A DNA stretch of 64,000 bases from positions 1,984,001-2,048,000 of the forward strand of contig CP005973.1 in assembly GCA_000940995.1 (NCBI GenBank), given 5' to 3'. The notes under the pieces are model-generated. The model ran no database searches. It had not been told where the DNA came from and was given only the letters and a program-made list of their open reading frames with translations. Shown here one piece after another: positions 53,339 through 60,500 of this stretch (position 1 is the stretch's first letter; the number at the start of each line of letters is the position of its first letter). This stretch comes from Photobacterium gaetbulicola Gung47 (GTDB taxonomy: Bacteria; Pseudomonadota; Gammaproteobacteria; Enterobacterales; Vibrionaceae). A program made the position numbers and the translations under genes.

Positions 53339-54220
53339 TTATGTGTTTGCGAGTAAATCGATCAATTTTCGAGTTTTCAAAGGGATTACCGCATTGTTGG
53401 GATACACGGCATACAGTTCGGTTTTCCAGGTATAGTTATCCAGCAGACTGACAAGCTCACCGGACTGAATATATGACTCAGTAATAAAATCTAGGGTGGT
53501 TGTTACCCCCATGCCCTTTAATGCATATCGCGTGAGTAATGACTCACTCTCAAGCTGCAGGAATGGTGAGATTTCTATTTTGGTTTCTTTGCCATCATCA
53601 ATGAACATCCACTTATCTTTGGTGAGGCAGTGGGTATAGTTCATACATTTGTGGCCAATCAAATCTGATGGTTTTACGGGGATGCCATGTCTGTCCAAGT
53701 ACGTGGGTGAGGCGACAACATAGGTCCCGATATTTTTGATTTTTTTGCACTTGTACGAGCTGTCTTCCAGTGCGCCAATCTTAAGCACCAGATCGACCTG
53801 CTCATGGATCAGATCGCCAATCTGGTTGTCAAAAATCAGGTCGAGTTCTAGCTCTGGATAGGTTGATAGCAGCTGGGCAAAGGTGTCGGTGATGAAATCA
53901 TCGAACTCCAGCACCGCTGGCATTTTTACCCGCAGTTTTCCCCTGACGATATCTTTGCGCTCGTCGATGAAGTCGTAGCACTTATCAACGCTGTCGAAGA
54001 TCTCAGCGCAGCGCTCGTAAAGGAATTGCCCTTCTTCTGTCAGGTTGATCTGCCGGGTAGTACGTTGGATCAGCGAGCAGCGCAATTCTTGCTCGAGCTG
54101 TTTCACATGCTTGCTAATCACGGATTTTGACAAGCACAGCTTGTCGGCAGCGATTGAAAACGAGTTGTTCATGACCACGGTGTAGAAGGTGGCCAATAGA
54201 TTCAGGTTCATGGTTTTCAC
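53339..54220 (-). CDS. LysR-family regulator divergent from the SAHase-like gene
   Basis: A 293-residue LysR protein with helix-turn-helix at residues about 5-63 (NSFSIAADKLCLSKSVISKHVKQLEQEL) and an effector domain. It is divergent from the adenosylhomocysteinase-like gene at 54496, with a 275-base gap, and is its probable regulator. The gene is somewhat AT-richer than the rest. Confidence 0.85.
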   Translation of the reverse strand: MKTMNLNLLATFYTVVMNNSFSIAADKLCLSKSVISKHVKQLEQELRCSLIQRTTRQINLTEEGQFLYERCAEIFDSVDKCYDFIDERKDIVRGKLRVKMPAVLEFDDFITDTFAQLLSTYPELELDLIFDNQIGDLIHEQVDLVLKIGALEDSSYKCKKIKNIGTYVVASPTYLDRHGIPVKPSDLIGHKCMNYTHCLTKDKWMFIDDGKETKIEISPFLQLESESLLTRYALKGMGVTTTLDFITESYIQSGELVSLLDNYTWKTELYAVYPNNAVIPLKTRKLIDLLANT

Positions 54221-54495
54221 CCGTTAGATCCTTGTGGCGTAGTGTCGAAGGGAGGGCATCTGTTATTGATCGTTTCAGTTTTGCTAATGTTTCCAATGTG
54301 GAAACTTATTGATTTTGTATACCAAATCAATAGTCTGGATAGGAGGGTTTTTATCATTTTTATGGTTGATGTGTGATTGGTCACGTTATTTTTCACTCAG
54401 GGGAAACTATCAGTTCTTGATAAGTTGATTAAGTTTGCAGGGCATTTGAGGGAAGATTTGTGGGCCAACAAAACGTTCTCACAACAGAGGCTCCT

Positions 54496-55707
54496 ATGGA
54501 ACAGAATACCTACCCTGAACACGACGTAGCCGATCTATCTCTTGCGCCACTTGGCCGCAGGCGTGTCGCATGGGCTCGTAGCCACATGCCAATCATGCGC
54601 AGCATTATCGAGCACTTTGAAAAAGAAAAGCCGTTTACCGGTTTGACAATCGGTATTTGCTTGCACGTTGAGGCCAAAACCGGTGTGTGGCTGGAGGCCT
54701 TGACCAAAGGGGGGGCCAAAGTGGTGATCACCGGTTCACCAGGTTCAACCCAAGATGAAACCGCTGCCGCATTGGTCGAAGACTATGGGGTAAGTGTCTA
54801 TTCCCGCCGTGACGAAAGCTTTGATGATCATATTAACTACTGCCGCAAAGTGTTATCTCACCAACCGGACATCATTGCCGACAACGGTGCTGATTTGCAC
54901 GAGCTCATTTTTACCGAGCCAGAATTTAGCGGTTTTCAAACTTCACTGCTAGGGGCCACGGAGGAAACCACCACCGGGGCTAACCGCTTGCGTGAAGACT
55001 TCCATGCTGACAAGTTCAGCACCTTGATCATCAATGATACCCAAGCCAAACGTATTATCGAAAACCGTTTCGGTGTGGGTTCATCCGTTGTCGATGGCAT
55101 CATGCGCGCCACCAACGTCATGCTGCACGGCAAGAAGGTCGTGGTGATTGGTTATGGTTATTGCGGCTCCGGTACGGCGCAGCGCCTGCGAGGTATGGGG
55201 GCCCATGTTACCGTCGTTGAGTCCAACCCACTGACATTGCTTGAAGCGCATATGGAAGGCTTCTACACCTCAACCTTGGAAGAGGCTTTGCCGGATGCCG
55301 ACATGGTCGTCACCATTACTGGCCGTGACAACGTGCTGCGTAAGGAGCACTTCGAATTGATGCGCGACAATACGATTATCGCCAATGCGGGGCATTTCCA
55401 GCGTGAAATCAACCTTGCGGATTTGGCTGCGGTGAGCCAAAGCCAGGATAAGATCCGTCCTCATGTAACGGCTTACCAACTTGAAGAAAAGCAGCTGTTC
55501 GTCCTGTCGGATGCCAACCTTGTTAACCTATCGGCGGGTGACGGAAACCCGATAGAAATTATGGATCTCGGCCTGGCATTGCAGTCGCTCAGTTTAGAGC
55601 GTATCGCCCTTAACCGGGACTCGCTGCAGAATATTCCTCAACCGGTCCCTTTCGATATCGAAATGCAAGTTGCTGAACTTGCTGTGAAACACTGGATTAA
55701 CCACTAA
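54496..55707 (+). CDS. Adenosylhomocysteinase-like NAD-binding protein
   Basis: A 403-residue relative of S-adenosylhomocysteine hydrolase, which splits AdoHcy to adenosine and homocysteine with bound NAD. Present: CLHVEAKTG, STQDE, DNGADLHE, TEETTTGANRL, the NAD loop VVVIGYGYCGSGTAQ and AGHFQREI. Differences: the catalytic Lys/Asp stretch reads AKRIIENR (Asp replaced by Glu), and the C-terminal NAD-binding tail with Lys and Tyr is absent. Start 54496 has AGAGG upstream. Vibrionaceae normally use Pfs/LuxS, so a different substrate is possible. Confidence 0.75.
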   Translation: MEQNTYPEHDVADLSLAPLGRRRVAWARSHMPIMRSIIEHFEKEKPFTGLTIGICLHVEAKTGVWLEALTKGGAKVVITGSPGSTQDETAAALVEDYGVSVYSRRDESFDDHINYCRKVLSHQPDIIADNGADLHELIFTEPEFSGFQTSLLGATEETTTGANRLREDFHADKFSTLIINDTQAKRIIENRFGVGSSVVDGIMRATNVMLHGKKVVVIGYGYCGSGTAQRLRGMGAHVTVVESNPLTLLEAHMEGFYTSTLEEALPDADMVVTITGRDNVLRKEHFELMRDNTIIANAGHFQREINLADLAAVSQSQDKIRPHVTAYQLEEKQLFVLSDANLVNLSAGDGNPIEIMDLGLALQSLSLERIALNRDSLQNIPQPVPFDIEMQVAELAVKHWINH

Positions 55708-55717
55708 CTTTGCAACC

Positions 55718-55748
55718 ACCTCGGGTATGCTGCGCCCGAGGTATTTTT
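55718..55748 (+). terminator. Intrinsic terminator of the SAHase-like gene
   Basis: A perfect 8-bp stem ACCTCGGG/CCCGAGGT followed by ATTTTT. Confidence 0.88.
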
Positions 55749-55924
55749 GCCGTCACCCTGTCCAACCTCATGAGCGCGACGATAGCCGGTTTTTTTTCTC
55801 GTTTTAGCCATTGATGAGGGGGGAGATACTATGGTGGTGTGCTTGAGTTGCTGAACGGATTGTTAGTGTCCCCAAAATTTTTTTTAAGATTTGTCAAAAT
55901 TTCACTGCATAATTTTTGCCCAGC

Positions 55925-55933
55925 TGTTATGAT
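55925..55933 (+). promoter_or_regulatory. Extended -10 promoter of the cold-shock gene
   Basis: TGTTATGAT (TGn plus TATGAT) with a predicted start near 55940, giving a leader of about 175 bases, the length usual for cspA-type genes. Confidence 0.55.
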
Positions 55934-55963
55934 GTGCGGGCTCAAATAGAGAAGAGTTATTTA

Positions 55964-56023
55964 ATGCAACATCAAGTACAAGTTAAACCATCTGATACTT
56001 CTACGTTTTCGTGCTGTATCTAA
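55964..56023 (+). CDS. Upstream 19-residue ORF in the csp leader
   Basis: ATG at 55964 follows GAGAAGAG and encodes 19 residues (MQHQVQVKPSDTSTFSCCI) before TAA. It lies wholly in the leader of the cold-shock gene. Whether it is translated is not known; a leader peptide that couples translation and RNA structure is possible. Confidence 0.4.
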   Translation: MQHQVQVKPSDTSTFSCCI

Positions 56024-56116
56024 CTGTTTCCCTTATATTTATCGTCACATTAATAATTCAATTGTTACTGATCGCTGTTGATAGCGATTTAAATGAATTT
56101 ACATAAGGGACAACAC

Positions 56117-56326
56117 ATGTCTAAGTCTACTGGTATCGTTAAGTGGTTTAACGAAGAAAAAGGTTTCGGTTTCATCACTCAAGAGAACGGCGGTGCAGAC
56201 GTATTCGTACACTTCCGCGCAATCGCTTCTGAAGGTTTCAAGACTCTTTCTGAAGGTCAGAAAGTTTCTTTTGACGTAGAGCAAGGCCAGAAAGGTCCTC
56301 AAGCTGCAAACGTAGTTACTCTATAA
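56117..56326 (+). CDS. cspA: Cold-shock protein (CspA family)
   Basis: A 69-residue OB-fold RNA chaperone. RNP1 is seen as KGFGFITQ and RNP2 as VFVHFRAI; it begins SKSTGIVKWFNEEKGFG. The start at 56117 has AAGGGA seven bases upstream and matches the family length; the frame's extension to 56093 is leader. It binds single-stranded RNA and melts structure at low temperature. Regulation through the long leader is expected. A strong terminator follows at 56347. Confidence 0.95.
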   Translation: MSKSTGIVKWFNEEKGFGFITQENGGADVFVHFRAIASEGFKTLSEGQKVSFDVEQGQKGPQAANVVTL

Positions 56327-56346
56327 GTCATTGAACTTATTTTAAG

Positions 56347-56374
56347 AAAATGCTGGCCTAGGCCAGCATTTTTT
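56347..56374 (+). terminator. Intrinsic terminator of the cold-shock gene
   Basis: A perfect 12-bp stem AAAATGCTGGCC/GGCCAGCATTTT with two-base loop and T run. Confidence 0.95.
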
Positions 56375-56385
56375 GTATCTGCTAT

Positions 56386-56426
56386 ATACCCAAGGTACTT
56401 CCTGCACCTTGAGGTAACTTGGGTAT
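56386..56426. repeat. Intergenic hairpin repeat with ATACCCAAG ends
   Basis: A 9-bp perfect inverted repeat ATACCCAAG/CTTGGGTAT flanks a 23-base core. Repeats with this end sequence are, to my knowledge, common in Vibrio and Photobacterium genomes, but no second full copy is in this window. Confidence 0.5.
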
Positions 56427-56706
56427 CTCTGATCCCTGAACATCTCTTATACCTCTTTTTTATTTGAGGAAGGTAGGATGGAGATGGGTAAATATGCAAC
56501 CTTTTCCTCCGCTGTTTCACCTTTACTTTGATTTCCACGCAGGCTCCTTTAGCTCAAATCCGGCAACGCTAAGACGACTTCAGATAAATACTGACATGAT
56601 ATTTGCGACTTGAAAGCAAAAAACAGCCCATGTGGTTATTGTTGCTGCAAGATTGGTAGTCGGCAGTGCAAAGTTTTGTTAAATAAGTGTTTAATGAAAT
56701 ATATTA

Positions 56707-56722
56707 TGTGATCTTCGTCACG
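56707..56722. promoter_or_regulatory. Candidate CRP site before the lysine operon
   Basis: TGTGA-TCTTCG-TCACG, close to the TGTGATCT-type consensus, about 95 bases upstream of the riboswitch. Confidence 0.5.
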
Positions 56723-56799
56723 CTATGACGTCAAGTTGATTTGGATTATCTGTTTTTGTGTTTTATTCAATATAGAGCGGGTGGTTATTCACTGCCTGC

Positions 56800-56967
56800 A
56801 ACGTAGAGGCGCATTGCCTAACAGTAGTTTAGTGAAGGTCGACAGCCGGTGAAGCTAAGCGAAAGGAGTCAATGCCGAAGTGGTTTTGGTCGTCAGCCAA
56901 GCTGCTGGGGTTGTTCTTAATAGGAGCAGCACTGTCATCTCGGGCCCTGCCCGGATGGAGAGCTACA
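56800..56967 (+). ncRNA. Lysine riboswitch (L box)
   Basis: The leader of the transporter gene shows the conserved L-box elements in order: GTAGAGGCGC (56803-56812), AACAGTAG, GAAAGGAGTCAATGCCGAAG (56861-56880), GCTGGGG, CACTGTCATC and GGAGAGCTAC (56957-56966). The outer stem pairs GTAG at 56803 with CTAC at 56963. Downstream, two CTCCT stretches (57033-57037, 57045-57049) can pair the AGGAG ribosome site at 57083. Control of translation by lysine is therefore plausible: lysine binding should switch the operon off. Confidence 0.85.
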
Positions 56968-57097
56968 GCAATATTTGTTTTCGAACAGGTAAGTTCACCT
57001 ACCGATTTCGTACAGCCTTTGTCGCTCGCGTACTCCTTACGCCCCTCCTCTACATACTCACACTTTATTGATGTTGTTTATTAGGAGAAGTCTACGA

Positions 57098-58591
57098 ATG
57101 GCTGATTACGGATTATTGTCCATCGTACCCGCGGTGCTGGCGCTGATACTCGCCTTTACCACTCGGCATGTTGTTTTGGCTCTGGGCGTTGCAGTGATCA
57201 GCGGCATGCTGATCTTAACCAAGGGCCACCCTGTCGATACTGCGTTGATGTTCTTGTCTGATGGGCCGTTCACTCAGCTCGCATCGGGCAGCAACGCACA
57301 GATCATTATTGTTATTACTATCATTTCTGGCTTTATCTACCTGGTCGAGCAAAGCGGTGGCATGGCTGCATTTTCGACCATGGCGACCCGTTATGTGTCA
57401 TCACCATTGAAAGCCCAGCTTGCGACCTGGGCAACCGGGATCGGGGTGTTTTTTACCGACTCGGGCAACTCGCTGATCCTCGGCCCGATGTTCTCGCCAA
57501 TCTACAACAAGCTCAAGCTGAGCAAGGAGAAACTGGCCTTCATCATCGACTCGACCTCGTCACCGATTTGTGTGCTGATCCCGATTATTAGCTGGGGTGT
57601 TTACTCGCAGGGTCTGATTGAGAACGCGTTCGATAACATGGGCCAGCCGGTCGATGGTTTTGCGACTTTCCTTCAGGTGATCCCTTACCAGCTCTATGCC
57701 TTGCTGGCACTGTTCAGTGTGCCTGTCTATGCGGTGCTAAAAAAAGACTGGGGGCCAATGGCCGAAGCCGAGCAGCAAGCCCGCCAGCAGGCTGAGGTGA
57801 GCGTGCAATCTGCGGATGACCAGCAGGTGAAATCAGGCCGTATCTCACTGATTGTATTGCCACTGGCGGTACTGTTTGGCTCGCTAATCGCGCTGTTCAC
57901 CTATAATTACCACTTGCATGGCGCCATCAATGGCCCTGTGATCCGTGCATCGCTGGGTACCAGCTATCTGATTGCCTCGGTAACGGCGATTGCCTATTAC
58001 GCCTACACCAAAACTATGACCGCCTCGACAGCCTTCAACACTTTTGTGTCGGGAATGCAGCGGATCATGCTAATTTTGGTTATCTTGCTATTGGCATGGA
58101 CCTTGGGTGATATCTGTAAATCACTGGGGACTGGGGACTATATTAGCCAGGTGATGAATGACCGCTTGCCGGTGTTCATGCTGCCTGCATTGATTTTCAT
58201 TATCGGCAGTTTTATCTCGGTGGCAACAGGTTCGTCGTGGGGTACCTTCGCCATCCTGATCCCGATTGCGGTACCGGTTGCCAGTGCACTGGGCGCCGAC
58301 CCGCTGATTTGTATTGGTGCCGCGCTAAGTGGCGGCATGCTGGGGGATCACTCATCACCGATTTCCGACACCACGATCCTCAGCTCGATGTCGACCGGAT
58401 GTGATCATGTTTCCCATGTCCGTACTCAGTTCCCGTACGCTATTTTGACTGGCGTGACCGCCAGCATCGGCTTCATGGTTGCCGAAATCACTCGTAGCCC
58501 GTACACCATTGTATTGGCCGCCGTATTGCAAGTTGCACTGATTGTGTTGATGGTGCGCCGTCAGGCCGCAGCCAGCCCAGTTACCGCTTAA
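57098..58591 (+). CDS. lysW: NhaC-family transporter, LysW-type lysine importer
   Basis: A 497-residue membrane protein of the NhaC Na+/H+ antiporter superfamily, with about 12 helices and motifs such as FFTDSGNSLILGP, SSPICVLIPIISWG and MLGDHSSPISDTTILSS. NhaC proteins placed behind lysine riboswitches have been named LysW and are predicted to take up lysine. The riboswitch directly upstream supports this cargo. Start 57098 has TAGGAGAAG upstream. The next gene follows after 45 bases and is a saccharopine dehydrogenase. Confidence 0.85.
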   Translation: MADYGLLSIVPAVLALILAFTTRHVVLALGVAVISGMLILTKGHPVDTALMFLSDGPFTQLASGSNAQIIIVITIISGFIYLVEQSGGMAAFSTMATRYVSSPLKAQLATWATGIGVFFTDSGNSLILGPMFSPIYNKLKLSKEKLAFIIDSTSSPICVLIPIISWGVYSQGLIENAFDNMGQPVDGFATFLQVIPYQLYALLALFSVPVYAVLKKDWGPMAEAEQQARQQAEVSVQSADDQQVKSGRISLIVLPLAVLFGSLIALFTYNYHLHGAINGPVIRASLGTSYLIASVTAIAYYAYTKTMTASTAFNTFVSGMQRIMLILVILLLAWTLGDICKSLGTGDYISQVMNDRLPVFMLPALIFIIGSFISVATGSSWGTFAILIPIAVPVASALGADPLICIGAALSGGMLGDHSSPISDTTILSSMSTGCDHVSHVRTQFPYAILTGVTASIGFMVAEITRSPYTIVLAAVLQVALIVLMVRRQAAASPVTA

Positions 58592-58636
58592 ATAGCGATT
58601 GCTATTACGAGCTACCGTTTAAAAAAAGGATTGAAA

Positions 58637-59701
58637 ATGAACACACTATTTTGGCTAAGAGATGAAGTAAAAGTGGGTGAGCACCGCACCGCATTGACAC
58701 CTACCGGAGCCAAAGCCCTGATTGATGCGGGTGCCCAAGTGATCGTCGAGCGCAGCGATACTCGCATTTTTCCTGATCAGGCCTATGTCGATGTGGGCTG
58801 TGAGCTGGCGGCAGGCCATAGCTGGACTGACGCTCCGGAGCACGCCTATATCTTGGGTTTGAAAGAACTGGCTGAAGACGATTTCCCGCTTAAGCACCAG
58901 CACATTTATTTTGCCCATGCCTTCAAGGGGCAGGATGAAGCGGTGCAGATCCTGTCGCGCTTCAATGCCGGTGGCGGCCAAATCCTTGACTTGGAATTCC
59001 TCCAGGACGAAATGGGCAAGCGTGTTTGTGCCTTTGGTTACTGGGCTGGCTACGTTGGCGCAGCGATTGGTCTATCGGGTTATATCCACCATTTACACTG
59101 TAAAGACGTGTTCGGCTCGGTGGGCAGCTACCCTGATCGCGACCATTACCTAGCGGTACTGCGCGAGCAGGTTGCGACACTATCAGAGATGCCTAAGGTA
59201 TTGGTTATCGGTCAGTTTGGCCGCTGTGGCCGTGGCGCGCTGGACTTGTTTGCCGAGCTGGGTATCGATGCCGACGGCTGGGATATTGAAGAAACCAAAG
59301 CTGGCGGCCCGTTCACCGCAATCAATGATTACGACATCTTGGTTAACTGTGCTTACCTAGCAGAAGGCACGCCTCCGTTCATCACCAAGGAAAGCCTAGG
59401 TGAGAACCCACGCCTGAGCATGGTCAGCGATGTCAGCTGCGATCCGAACAACCCGGATAACCCAATCCGCATCTACAGCCAAAGCACCAAGTTGGCGAAG
59501 CCGATTATTGAGTCGGAGGTCAGCGGGTTATATGTGCAGGCGGTCGACCACCTACCGACAGTACTGCCGAAAGAAAGCAGCGAAGATTTCGCCGGTCAGC
59601 TGCTGCCGCATCTTCTGACTCTGTGCAAAAGTGAAGATCCCAACGGCGTCTGGGCAAGGGCACGTGATTTCTACGCGACGGCGCAGAACATTGTAAAGTA
59701 A
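58637..59701 (+). CDS. Saccharopine dehydrogenase, fungal LYS1 type (L-lysine-forming)
   Basis: A 354-residue enzyme of the alanine dehydrogenase/saccharopine dehydrogenase superfamily. The N-terminal half has FWLRDEVKVGEHRTALTP, the family's substrate loop with paired Lys/Arg and Glu-His. A Rossmann domain follows (VLVIGQFGRCGRGALDLF), then SDVSCDPNNPDNPIRIYS and VDHLPTVLPKESSEDFA as in yeast LYS1. The reaction is saccharopine + NAD+ to lysine + 2-oxoglutarate. With the lysine riboswitch and LysW it forms a lysine-acquisition operon; saccharopine salvage is inference. ATG 58637 is preferred to TTG 58631. Confidence 0.8.
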   Translation: MNTLFWLRDEVKVGEHRTALTPTGAKALIDAGAQVIVERSDTRIFPDQAYVDVGCELAAGHSWTDAPEHAYILGLKELAEDDFPLKHQHIYFAHAFKGQDEAVQILSRFNAGGGQILDLEFLQDEMGKRVCAFGYWAGYVGAAIGLSGYIHHLHCKDVFGSVGSYPDRDHYLAVLREQVATLSEMPKVLVIGQFGRCGRGALDLFAELGIDADGWDIEETKAGGPFTAINDYDILVNCAYLAEGTPPFITKESLGENPRLSMVSDVSCDPNNPDNPIRIYSQSTKLAKPIIESEVSGLYVQAVDHLPTVLPKESSEDFAGQLLPHLLTLCKSEDPNGVWARARDFYATAQNIVK

Positions 59702-59733
59702 ACATCGCGGCGATTTGCCTAGGCCAATGAGAG

Positions 59734-59765
59734 AAGGGGATCTACGTTTGTTAGGTCCCTTTTTT
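59734..59765 (+). terminator. Weak intrinsic terminator of the lysine operon
   Basis: A short stem AAGGG/CCCTT with an imperfect interior, followed by a TTTTT run. Confidence 0.5.
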
Positions 59766-59965
59766 ATACCAATGAATCGAAGTCTTAATGGTGTGACCTA
59801 TGCGAATAAGCTTTACCACGTGACACATTTTTGGACAATTCTGTGTCAGGGCTTTTGCTAATTTAGGAAGTGATGAATAACTTTAGCTAATCGCAATCCA
59901 CCGTGACAGGCTCAAAAGGTAGATAAGTTTGTTATTTCAGTTCTATGCTATCTAAAGCACTGGAA

Positions 59966-59996
59966 AGCCACCTTCATATAAAGGTGGCTATTTTTT
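59966..59996 (+). terminator. Strong intrinsic terminator without an assigned gene
   Basis: A perfect 9-bp stem AGCCACCTT/AAGGTGGCT with loop CATATA and a TTTTTT run. The 200 bases before it hold no protein gene, so it may end a small RNA or act as a backup terminator for the lysine operon. Confidence 0.7.
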
Positions 59997-60059
59997 ATTT
60001 ACGTTAAATGATGATCATCACAAACAACACATCAAATAAAGTCAATCAACTTACAAGTG

Positions 60060-60500
60060 CTAATACAACTCATATGGAACCCCAGACGCGGGCAGCATCT
60101 CATTAGTAAATTGCTCTATAATTGACGACCCAATATACATAACACAACCATCATTTTTTGTTGGAACTTCAATAGTTTCAAATGGGGTTCCTCCTGGTGA
60201 GCCTACCTTTAAACCACGAAATTCATATGAATGCAGTTTACCAATAATTGATTGAGACTTTATATAATCAGGGTTTACCTTGTTGCATTGACCATCACTA
60301 AAAACAATTATTGCTCCATTAAGTCCATCCAAGTCATCACTGTGCTCCAACAAGTCAATATCATAGCTAAAGTGTATAGACTCATTATGCTGAACCGATG
60401 TAAAGCCCTTAACCATAGGCCATTCATTATCATGAAAATGATAAGTCTCAACCACAGTCAAGCTCATTACCGAAATAAAAAGGCTAGTTAAACTCATCAT
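60060..60500 (-). CDS. Probable immunity protein of the RHS toxin
   Basis: A 146-residue protein with an N-terminal hydrophobic signal (MSLTSLFISVMSLTVVETY) and a mature part with two cysteines (SDGQCNKV, KNDGCVMYIG). The ATG at 60500 has AAGGAG four bases upstream, and its first codons overlap the RHS stop (60484) by 17 bases, as expected for a translationally coupled toxin-immunity pair. The signal would place it in the periplasm or membrane, so the toxin probably acts there. The family is not recognised; it may instead be an unrelated small exported protein. Confidence 0.55.
   Translation of the reverse strand: MMSLTSLFISVMSLTVVETYHFHDNEWPMVKGFTSVQHNESIHFSYDIDLLEHSDDLDGLNGAIIVFSDGQCNKVNPDYIKSQSIIGKLHSYEFRGLKVGSPGGTPFETIEVPTKNDGCVMYIGSSIIEQFTNEMLPASGVPYELY

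Noticed and set aside
56872..57084. Two short frames in the leader of the LysW gene
   Set aside because: They overlap conserved lysine riboswitch elements; their composition is that of structured RNA and no ribosome site is present.
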